This document shows positions 46,287-54,348 of a stretch of DNA of 64,000 nt, in pieces. Position numbers and translations under genes: made by a program. Origin of the DNA: Hyphomicrobiales bacterium (GTDB taxonomy: Bacteria > Pseudomonadota > Alphaproteobacteria > Rhizobiales > Rhizobiaceae); assembly GCA_900471525.1 (NCBI GenBank), contig UCEZ01000035.1, positions 1 through 64,000 on the forward strand, read 5' to 3'. How positions within the stretch are numbered: the first letter of the stretch is position 1; the number at the start of each line of letters is the position of its first letter. The notes under the pieces were generated by a model. That model was not told the DNA's origin, did no database searches, and saw nothing but the letters and a program-made list of their open reading frames with translations.

Positions 46287-46366
46287 TTACGTTCACTCCA
46301 GCGCTTTTAACAATGTGCCTCAACAAAATAGAAACAAAAACAGAGAAAAGTCGACCCCACCCTGCC

Positions 46367-49078
46367 CTACGGCGCTGCCGCAGTTTCCCTGCCCGTCGCG
46401 GAATTGCGTACATCCAACAAACTACGCCCGAGTCGCTGAAACCAGTCTTCTAGGCTGGCATCGCACCCGAGCTCGCCTGTGATTGCCGGAAGGAACATCT
46501 TCTCGCCGATGTGCTCGCCGAGAGCCCGGTATGCCTCGAACTGAGGCTCGGAGAAAAACTGATCGGCAGTGGAGTGGTGTGGGAACGCCGGTTCATCGAA
46601 CTTATAGCGTCGAAGAAACTCGCCCTCGTTCCCCGTCAGGGAAAGCTTCAGATAGACAAGATAGCCAATTTCTTCCTGCGCGTCCTGCGCTCCAGCTGGA
46701 TAGATGATACGGCAGAAATGGAAGTGGGACCTGCTGAAGCCGGCAAGGTCCAATCGTAGGTCATCGAGCTCCAATTCAAGCACTATTCCATGGTCGATAT
46801 AAGCCAGCCTCTGCAGATTGGTAAGTGCATGGAAAGTCATTTGCGGGTCGTTCTCGCCATCAATGGCCACGATATAGCGGCACCGACGACGTAGCAGTTC
46901 GTACACTCCGAGATTCTCGATGTGTCCGCCGTCAGACACATTAAGGAACCGGCCGTATTCGTCCGCGGTCGCGGTCAGCTCACGAAAGAGATGACTGATA
47001 CCAGGACCGTGCCCAGCCTTCGCGTTGGCGGCTGGTTTCCTCAGCCACGCACCTAGTCGCAGATTCAGGACCGTAAGCCAGAAGCTCGCGTATCGTGTTG
47101 TACGAAGTCCCATCTGCGGAGATACGGCGGCGCCGGATAGCGCCATCGCTGTCCCAAGATCAAGGCTCGGGTTTATCTCTTCCCATTTTTTAGTCCAGTC
47201 GTAGTTGAGAACTGGTGAGCCAGTGGCGACGGGCGTCAATGCGAATACGTCTGAAAGTCGCCCTCTCATGGAGGGATTCTTCGAACCAGGCAGATTAACA
47301 GCGCAGTTTATGATCGGGAAAGGCGCAAGCTCAGGATTGAAGTCGCTCAGGCGGATGGGCTTGGCGGCCGCCAGTGACTTATCGATGAGGAACGCCGCCG
47401 CGAGCTTCGCCCGATAATACCCGTGCAGGGACGTTGAGTTTACGTCTAAGGCAAACCAGAGGTAAACCAGAAGCGCGACCACACTCAAGAACGCCGCAGT
47501 AGCCCAGTAAGTCCCGAGAGCATCATAGGTGTTGAAGGTCGCCACCTCCAGAACAACGAAGAATACGATAATCAGAAACGTCAGCAGGATAGATCGAGCT
47601 TTGATAATTTTGGTGAGCAGTGCTCCAGCCAGGGCGGAGCCCGATGCCAGCGCGGTTAGCAATGCTGAAATCGCGGCCGTTTTCGAAGTGTCGTCAGCAA
47701 TTACGTTGTAGAGCGCCGTTACCCAGCGGGTGAGAGGCTGCCACGCTGTGTGCACCGCACCCAAGGCCACCCACAGCAAAGGCAGAAAAAACGCTATACC
47801 GAGCGTGGCCATCCAGACGTGCGCCGCTTCCGACGATCCGCGGAGTCTGCGCATCCAGGGAATCAGGAGGAAAACCGCGGCGAGCAGCAACGGCGACAGG
47901 ATCGCCGCCCAATAGGTGGTCTCGGTGGGAATAAGCAGCCGAAGCGCGAAGTCGGCGTAGGCGAAGGCAGCGCCGAGCAGAGCAAGAACCAGCAGATTTA
48001 TGAAAACACCGTGCGCCTGGGCCATGGCGACTCCTAGCCGTTCCCAGAACGATCCGGACAGATAGCTCGCGCCTTGCCGGATTCTTCGGAGGATCTCAGA
48101 TTCCCCCTCATTGCGCGAGAATGGCAAGTCAGTACTACTGAGACCAAGCTGCGGTTTTTCTCTCAAACCAACTGTCGGCGCGCATTCGCGATCAGCTTCC
48201 GGCCGCCTTCCGGGAGCGGCTTCCGTTTTGCTACCTGGGCCGCCGAGCAGCTGGGTGAGGAACGCCCCCGCATAGCCTCCGCCAGAGACGGTTGAAAGGT
48301 AGTCGAATTGTGGCAGAAGGTTCCGCTTGGCTAAGGAAACAATCACACCCAGTGAAAATGTGGCGCTTCGGATGCCACCGCCGGAGAGAGCCAAGCCCGC
48401 TGCCCACCGTTGCTGTTTGTCCAAGACGTAGTGCGCCCGGCGCTTCGCGACGGCCGTCCGCTCCTCTTCCGCGAACTGCCAGAGATCGTCACCTGACTTT
48501 TTCGAGCCCATCGGCCTCCATTCGACCGACCCTGCCATTTCTTCATCGATCGACTGTCTATCCGGGCGGTGTATCGACGGAGCCGTGATGATGTAACCCG
48601 CGCCTGCCTTGATGAGCTGAAGCATTTGGTCCAGCTCGATTAGAGCGACCTGAACGCGCTTGAGCTCGGCTCTGAATTCGTCGCTGCCATCCTGAGCCCT
48701 AAGCTCTCCGGCAACACTTCTGGCATGCCACTTGGCCGTGAAAGGGCGAACACGCGAATTGAGAACATGCCATACGAGGACTTCAAAAGTGGTGCAGCCC
48801 AGATTTGCCTCAGTTATCGTCCGGGCGCGTCCGAATAGTTCGAATACGCTCGTTAGCGCGCGCCCTTCGACCCCTTCGCTATAGCCGAGGGCTTGAGTGG
48901 CGATTCGCGAGATTAATTCCACGTGCAGCGCGTGCGCAGCATTGCGATCAGCATTATTATGACCCCAGCGGAGTTCGCCATAGGCCTCAAAAAAATCCAC
49001 TCCGAACGCGCTGTCATCCGCAAGCTGCGAGGCGAGCGTCTCGCGCCAAGTCTCCGCGCCGTCGCTGATGTCCGTCAT
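46367..49078 (-). CDS. Polytopic membrane patatin-like phospholipase (copy 1)
   Basis: 903 residues. The patatin oxyanion motif SGGGIRSATFSLG starts at about residue 232, the nucleophile lies in TVSGGGYAGA (S265), and the catalytic aspartate in VSDGGHIEN (about 717). About six to eight transmembrane helices interrupt the fold between residues 355 and 550, an unusual insertion between the serine and the aspartate. It should hydrolyse membrane phospholipid acyl chains. In CBASS and related defences patatins act as membrane-destroying effectors. It stands alone between IS3 debris and a TIR remnant. Confidence 0.85.
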   Translation of the reverse strand: MTDISDGAETWRETLASQLADDSAFGVDFFEAYGELRWGHNNADRNAAHALHVELISRIATQALGYSEGVEGRALTSVFELFGRARTITEANLGCTTFEVLVWHVLNSRVRPFTAKWHARSVAGELRAQDGSDEFRAELKRVQVALIELDQMLQLIKAGAGYIITAPSIHRPDRQSIDEEMAGSVEWRPMGSKKSGDDLWQFAEEERTAVAKRRAHYVLDKQQRWAAGLALSGGGIRSATFSLGVIVSLAKRNLLPQFDYLSTVSGGGYAGAFLTQLLGGPGSKTEAAPGRRPEADRECAPTVGLREKPQLGLSSTDLPFSRNEGESEILRRIRQGASYLSGSFWERLGVAMAQAHGVFINLLVLALLGAAFAYADFALRLLIPTETTYWAAILSPLLLAAVFLLIPWMRRLRGSSEAAHVWMATLGIAFFLPLLWVALGAVHTAWQPLTRWVTALYNVIADDTSKTAAISALLTALASGSALAGALLTKIIKARSILLTFLIIVFFVVLEVATFNTYDALGTYWATAAFLSVVALLVYLWFALDVNSTSLHGYYRAKLAAAFLIDKSLAAAKPIRLSDFNPELAPFPIINCAVNLPGSKNPSMRGRLSDVFALTPVATGSPVLNYDWTKKWEEINPSLDLGTAMALSGAAVSPQMGLRTTRYASFWLTVLNLRLGAWLRKPAANAKAGHGPGISHLFRELTATADEYGRFLNVSDGGHIENLGVYELLRRRCRYIVAIDGENDPQMTFHALTNLQRLAYIDHGIVLELELDDLRLDLAGFSRSHFHFCRIIYPAGAQDAQEEIGYLVYLKLSLTGNEGEFLRRYKFDEPAFPHHSTADQFFSEPQFEAYRALGEHIGEKMFLPAITGELGCDASLEDWFQRLGRSLLDVRNSATGRETAAAP

Positions 49079-49659
49079 CGGAGACTCCCCATTGCCAGCA
49101 GGATCGTAGTCATTTCAAAAGGTGTCACACTGGCGTTTTCTCAATGCCACTTCCTATGCAGTAGCGACAGCCCGCCCCGGTCGGTCATGCTTCCCTTCCG
49201 CCCGAGTTGGCTGCCGTCAAATATATTTCAACCCATGGTCGTCTCAGCGTCAAGTGCTATTTTAGTATCCAAAACAGAGATTCGCACGTCGGTGTGAACA
49301 AACACAAATGTGGATAGCCCCTCCATTTCCCGCTGGCGAGCCTACAGCAGTTCATCAATGTTCTCCTTAGGGATCTGAAATTTCGTTGTCCCACGACGCT
49401 CATTTAATTCTGCGCCAGCGATCCATCTCCACTGCCTCAGGGCCATGGGAGAACAGACGGTTGTGACCGAAATTCTGGCTAAAATTGCCTAATGCTCATC
49501 ACTTTCGACCAATGTGACAGCGCCCTAGCTGACGAGCATCGCGGAAGGCGGACTCGTCTTCACGTTGCAGGCATGGAGACATCGGCAAATGTCGCGCGGC
49601 GGTCGCGCCATCGCTAAGGCCATCGCGTCAATGTTCGGTTTGAGAATTATTTGCCAGAA
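49079..49659. other. Intergenic, no gene seen
   Basis: Upstream of patatin copy 1. No convincing frame. It is expected to contain that gene's promoter and possibly further decayed sequence of the adjacent TIR remnant. Confidence 0.4.
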
Positions 49660-49772
49660 GCACCGTGGACAACTGCTTGATCGCCCGCAGCAAAATTCTC
49701 GGTGGCGCTCTTCGGTCAGCCCGACAAAAACCGGCTGCGCCGTTCTCCATGCTTCCCGCGGCTCGTCAAATG
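49660..49772 (-). pseudogene. Decayed C-terminal remnant of a TIR protein
   Basis: Translating the minus strand gives FDEPREAWRTAQPVFVGLTE, then, after a frameshift, LRAIKQLS. The intact TIR protein at 52520-54067 ends with FDERREAWRNAQAGFVELTE and LRAIKQLSKEF. The similarity is also visible at DNA level (GCTTGATCGCCCGCAG and nearby blocks are shared). This is a relic of a second copy of that gene. The rest, including its TIR domain, is gone. The remaining stretch to 50126 shows no gene. Confidence 0.82.
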
Positions 49773-50126
49773 CTCAATCAGACAGACGCGCCACCCGGTG
49801 AAACCATAGACTTCGCCTCGGGCGCCATTCACGCATTTGCGCCTGCCGACACCATACGTGCGACGCTTTTGCGGTGACGCACCGGCGTTCTGCTTGCAAC
49901 CCATTCGCCCGTGACAGTTCTTACCCATCCACGAAAGTGAACTGCACCACGTATACCCACTGGCTGGCTTGAGACCCGACCCAATTGACCAATTCCAACA
50001 GAAAAATTCCGAGATCGTTGGATTTGACTGAACTTAAGCAATATGTTGCTAGTGCCCCCGCGCTTCAGATATCTCGAGAGGGAAGCTTGGGCCGCCATAT
50101 TTCAACTCTTGACTAAGGCGACGGAG

Positions 50127-52325
50127 ATGGAACAGACAGTCCGAGGCGCTCGGAGCAGATCGATATTTCTTCGGATCCAGCTGCTGTTTCATTGGGATTC
50201 GCAGCCAGCAAGGGATTTGGCCAAAGAAATCTACCGGACATTTTCCGCCCGCCCGACCGGCGACGGCCCCCGCATCCCAATACGCTACGGTCCGCGTCAG
50301 GCAGACGGTGGGCCGCCGCCGAGCATCGAGTTGAGTGCGGAGCACGAAATTCTTGTGGTTCTGGTGGACGAGCGCATGGCGCGCCGTGCACGCTCAAACG
50401 ACGGGCCAATCGCTGACCGATGGGCGAGCCTGACAACTGATTTACTGCGTGACCATGGGCCGGCGAGCGCCAGCCCGCATCGCGTTTTGCCGGTGTGTCT
50501 TGATGCAGAAGGGTTGGGGTTGGCGCCGTCGCTGGATGACATCAGCTTTGTTCGCCTCGATGTCCGTGACGGTCCTGACAGAGATCGCCACTTGGTCCTT
50601 CATATTGCAGTTCGATCACTGCGCGTCCTTCAATCACTCCCTCGCGCTCCCGGAAATGAGCTGGACAAGTTGCCGGAGATTCCGGTGAGCCTCTTCATTA
50701 GTCATGCCAAACGGGACCTTCCTTCGGACCCAGCCTCCATCTCGGAGGGTCCCGTAAGATCAATCCTGGCGACCTTGGGCCAATTGCCTGTGTCGAGTTG
50801 GTTCGACAGTGCCAAAATTCCGCCAGGAGGGCGTTTTCCAGATGAAATCGAACATGGTGTGCTCAATTCGAGTGTGCTTGTGACCATTTTGACCGACACG
50901 TGGTCGAGTCGGGAATGGTGTCGCAGGGAATTGTTGGAAGCGAAACTCGCCGGCCGGCCGCTGATTGTAGTGGATGCGTTAGAGGCAAGAGTTATGCGCC
51001 TGTTTCCCTACTTGGGCAACGCTTTGACTTTGCGATGGCGTGCCGCCGTTGCGGCGCCAGTAGTGTCCGATTCTGACACGGGCTGGTCTGCCCGCAAATC
51101 CCGTTGGGAGGCCGAGGACGCGGCACTTGTCATTGAAGCAGCGCTTTTGGAGGCGCTTCGCCACCAGTATGAAAATAGACGCCTGCTGGCAATGGCGAGC
51201 GAAAATGATGTTGTCATCGGTACGCCGCCCGAAGCTCTGACGCTTGCGCACCTGTCCGCGGGAACCAGGCGCGTCTGGTATCCAGACCCTCCGCTGGGCC
51301 GCGAGGAACTGGAGCGTTTGCAGATCGGGGTGGGCAAAGAGCATGTCGACCTTACGACACCGCTGAGTGCGCTCGCTCGCTGGCCCCGTCCGCCTAGTAT
51401 TCAGACCGTTGCAGTTTCATTGTCAAATGCACCAGACGCTGCAGACTATGGCGGCGGACCGGAACATCTGGGAACTTTCGCCGACGATCTAGTTCTCTAT
51501 CTGATGATTGCGGGACTCCGGGTTGCCTATGGCGGGGCCTTCGGCCACGATGCGCTCCGTGAGGGAACGGTCGAAGGCGACGATATAAACTACATAGAGC
51601 GCCTACTTGCTATGGTTCGGAGCCATTCGATCCTGCTCAACGAGGTCAGAGCGCTGCCGCCTGCTCCCATTGAAAACTGGGTTGCCTGGCCCATTCACCA
51701 GCGCTTTGGAACAGATGAGCTGCGTCATTATGGTCAGCAGGCCGTGCTCAAAGACTTGCCGTCTCCACCCGATCTTGAAGTCGGCTCGAAGGAGTTGAAT
51801 CCGCTGCCGAACGGCTTTTTTCCCCCGGACAATGCAAGCCGCCGATACGCTTGGGCGCGTTCGCTCACCTTCATGCGTCAAACCATGCAACAGGCAACTT
51901 CGGCTCGTGTTGTGATGGGTGGAAAGTTGACGAACTATCTCGGACTGTGGCCAGGGGTTTTGGAGGAAGCCGTGCTTACGCTGCGCGCTCGGCAGCCTCT
52001 CTATTTGCTCGGACTCTTTGGCGGAGCGGCGAGGCTCGTCATCGACACGTTGCGCGGTACTCCCCGGGCGGAGATGACGAGTGACTGGCTTGCCGAGTAT
52101 CCAAACGTGATCGAAGTGCGCGCAGAATATTCCCGACGAGGTCATTTTGTCCCCACACCAGAGCAGCTTGCGGAAGAGATCCGAGAATATGGCGCCCGCG
52201 GCATATCGGAGGCCTTGAACAATGGTCTTGATGAGGAGGAAAATGGCGAAATGGTTACCTCTGACGACCCGCAAACGATTACGGCGCTCATCCTTAAGGG
52301 GCTTGGCCGTAAATTCTCCAGCTAG
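50127..52325 (+). CDS. TIR-SLOG fusion protein
   Basis: 732 residues from ATG 50127 (AAGG eight bases upstream); ATG 50043 would add 28 residues. The first 180 residues look like a divergent TIR-like fold (RSIFLRIQLLFHWDSQPARD). A clear TIR domain follows: VSLFISHAKRD, SSWFDSAKIPPGG and SREWCRRELLEAK, with E268 at the catalytic position. The C-terminal region (from about 445) has SLOG-like features: VAVSLSNAPDAADYGGGPEH, GLRVAYGGAFGHDALREG and SARVVMGGKL, then QPLYLLGLFGGAARLVID. SLOG domains bind ADP-ribose-type nucleotides, as in Thoeris ThsA. Confidence 0.85.
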   Translation: MEQTVRGARSRSIFLRIQLLFHWDSQPARDLAKEIYRTFSARPTGDGPRIPIRYGPRQADGGPPPSIELSAEHEILVVLVDERMARRARSNDGPIADRWASLTTDLLRDHGPASASPHRVLPVCLDAEGLGLAPSLDDISFVRLDVRDGPDRDRHLVLHIAVRSLRVLQSLPRAPGNELDKLPEIPVSLFISHAKRDLPSDPASISEGPVRSILATLGQLPVSSWFDSAKIPPGGRFPDEIEHGVLNSSVLVTILTDTWSSREWCRRELLEAKLAGRPLIVVDALEARVMRLFPYLGNALTLRWRAAVAAPVVSDSDTGWSARKSRWEAEDAALVIEAALLEALRHQYENRRLLAMASENDVVIGTPPEALTLAHLSAGTRRVWYPDPPLGREELERLQIGVGKEHVDLTTPLSALARWPRPPSIQTVAVSLSNAPDAADYGGGPEHLGTFADDLVLYLMIAGLRVAYGGAFGHDALREGTVEGDDINYIERLLAMVRSHSILLNEVRALPPAPIENWVAWPIHQRFGTDELRHYGQQAVLKDLPSPPDLEVGSKELNPLPNGFFPPDNASRRYAWARSLTFMRQTMQQATSARVVMGGKLTNYLGLWPGVLEEAVLTLRARQPLYLLGLFGGAARLVIDTLRGTPRAEMTSDWLAEYPNVIEVRAEYSRRGHFVPTPEQLAEEIREYGARGISEALNNGLDEEENGEMVTSDDPQTITALILKGLGRKFSS

Positions 52326-52519
52326 AGGTTATCGAAGTCTGTAATAGCGAACTGAAATCAGCATCTGCCGGACAACAGCAACGCTTGAAGTATGAGCTTA
52401 TGATTTGTCGATGCCGTCTCGATGTCACAGTGCTCCGATAAAGAATTGAATTCCGGCATTTTCTCGAGCGAGTGTGGTCAAGCGCAATTACGGTTCCGGC
52501 AATATTGATGACTGTTGCG

Positions 52520-54067
52520 TCAGTCTTCAGCTTGAAAAATATTTTGTCTAAACTCTTTGGATAGCTGCTTGATCGCCCGCAGACCGAACTCCCGATTCAG
52601 TTGCTCTGTCAGCTCGACAAAGCCCGCTTGCGCATTTCTCCACGCTTCCCGCCGTTCATCAAAATGCTGAACAGCATCCTCGGCCAAGGCATCCTTGCTT
52701 GCCTCTGTCAGGGCGGTCCGCCGCTGCTCCCAAAGCTGCATATTTTCTGCAAGGGTCTTACCAGAAATCTTTCCGCCATAAATTTTGATTTTCTGCAGTT
52801 CGTCGAGGCTGAATATCTTGGATTCTTCCTCAATGATGTCCAGTTGCTGCATAAACTTTTGTATGAAGCGCTTGGCCTCTGGGACATCTCTTTCGATCTG
52901 CTGGAACTTTTGGACTGAGAATTTCGCGCCCCACTCCAGAAATAGGACCCGAAACTTCAACGAAAGATTGATATACGACATGATCGTTTCTATATCTTCG
53001 CCTACAGCAAACTGCAGGTTCAGAACATCTATAATGTACATGTGAACCGTGACACGACCGTCGTAATATGTGTATTGCCGAGTGATGACCATGCGGTATA
53101 CGCGGTTATCATAAGGCGAGCGAAAGATCTGCTCATTATCGAGCTCCTCATCGGCGGAAATCGCGCTTATCACGCATCGCTCGATGGCTGCGAGGATTTC
53201 TGCGTATGTATGGGGTGCCCCCCGTTGGATCTCTGCCTTGAACCTCTTCCATGTAATCGGTTCACTGACCCCTGGTAGTCCAAAGACCTGTAATGCGTTA
53301 GCGAATGGCAAAAGCCTAGCTTGGCTTTTGATTTCTGTTGAAGCGTTCACGTCATATGGAAACTCGAACTCGAGAAAATATTGCTCGATTTTTCGCGTCG
53401 TTATACGTTGTCTTAGCCAATGGAAAACGGTTGTCATGATGTTAGGGACGATGCTTTCCCCAACGATCGCCATGCGCCTTTCTATTCTGTTATAATGCGC
53501 GCGTCGCGCGTCTTCGTCGAAGCTGTCGATCTCGACTCGGACCTCAGCCAGTGTCGCTATGTTGTCGAACAAATTCTTAAAAGTATCTGCGAGTTCATTT
53601 GCTTTAGTGCCCACCGCCCGATATCGCTCGACGAATTGCTCAAGCGACAACGCGATATCATCGCGATCCAAATCAAGGCCAATGCCCTTTGTGTCGGCAA
53701 AGAGATCCGGCAGCTCATCAAGATAGATTGGAATGATCTGGCGCTTTGTTTCGCCAAATTGCCTGATGTCGGCCTTTATCAAAGCCTTGTAGAAACCCAC
53801 TTCTAGCCCGGTCCAGCTGTGACTTGGCTTCATCGCACCGAAAAGGAAAATTATTAGATACTCTGACCGCTCTAGACCATCAGTAATTTTTTCTGTTAGC
53901 CCTTGGCCAGCGTGAATGACCTCTCTGTCAAAAAAAATATCGATATTGAGCGGTAGTGCGTTTAATTGTGTCAATCCCTCAAAGAAGCTTCGGACAATCT
54001 CGTTGTCCTCAGACGCGTAGGACAAAAAGACGGCCGTTTGATTTTTATGCAATTCGAGATCGCTCAC
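52520..54067 (-). CDS. TIR-domain protein with helical C-terminus
   Basis: 515 residues. GTG 54067 has AGGGGG seven bases upstream. The N-terminal TIR domain (AVFLSYASEDNEIVRSFFEG, IDIFFDREVIHAGQG, SHSWTGLEVGFYKA) has E89 at the catalytic position. Residues about 180-515 are mainly helical with no recognised family and may form the sensor or oligomerisation part. It follows patatin copy 2 and a 39-residue frame on the same strand, and is convergent with the TIR-SLOG gene. A decayed relative of its C-terminus lies at 49660-49772. Confidence 0.88.
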   Translation of the reverse strand: MSDLELHKNQTAVFLSYASEDNEIVRSFFEGLTQLNALPLNIDIFFDREVIHAGQGLTEKITDGLERSEYLIIFLFGAMKPSHSWTGLEVGFYKALIKADIRQFGETKRQIIPIYLDELPDLFADTKGIGLDLDRDDIALSLEQFVERYRAVGTKANELADTFKNLFDNIATLAEVRVEIDSFDEDARRAHYNRIERRMAIVGESIVPNIMTTVFHWLRQRITTRKIEQYFLEFEFPYDVNASTEIKSQARLLPFANALQVFGLPGVSEPITWKRFKAEIQRGAPHTYAEILAAIERCVISAISADEELDNEQIFRSPYDNRVYRMVITRQYTYYDGRVTVHMYIIDVLNLQFAVGEDIETIMSYINLSLKFRVLFLEWGAKFSVQKFQQIERDVPEAKRFIQKFMQQLDIIEEESKIFSLDELQKIKIYGGKISGKTLAENMQLWEQRRTALTEASKDALAEDAVQHFDERREAWRNAQAGFVELTEQLNREFGLRAIKQLSKEFRQNIFQAED

Positions 54068-54087
54068 TACATTGCCCCCTGTGTGTT

Positions 54088-54207
54088 TTACTTCTCTATT
54101 GGTCCACGTGGATTTCCATGAAGCGAAATCATGTCGCTATTCCTCGTACCGTTCAGACCCGGGTTTCTGTCCGCGGGCACCCTCACGCGATCGGTGAAAC
54201 TCGGCAT
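54088..54207 (-). CDS. 39-residue microprotein between patatin and TIR genes
   Basis: ATG 54207 lies six bases after a textbook AGGAGG, the best ribosome site in the island. It encodes MPSFTDRVRVPADRNPGLNG followed by TRNSDMISLHGNPRGPIEK and stops 20 bp before the TIR start. SDMISLHGNPR faintly recalls the start of M15-type peptidases, so it could be a relic of one; or it could be a real small partner. No other evidence. Confidence 0.5.
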   Translation of the reverse strand: MPSFTDRVRVPADRNPGLNGTRNSDMISLHGNPRGPIEK

Positions 54208-54348
54208 CTCATATCCTCCTCAGGCTATGGTGTTGTTGGGCAACTGCGTGATCAGATGGCGTGTCTTTCTACCGGTATGACAACCTCGATGCCGACTTTG
54301 TCGGATATACTCAACGAGCTCACGAACCGGCGCTCGCAATTTCCGATA

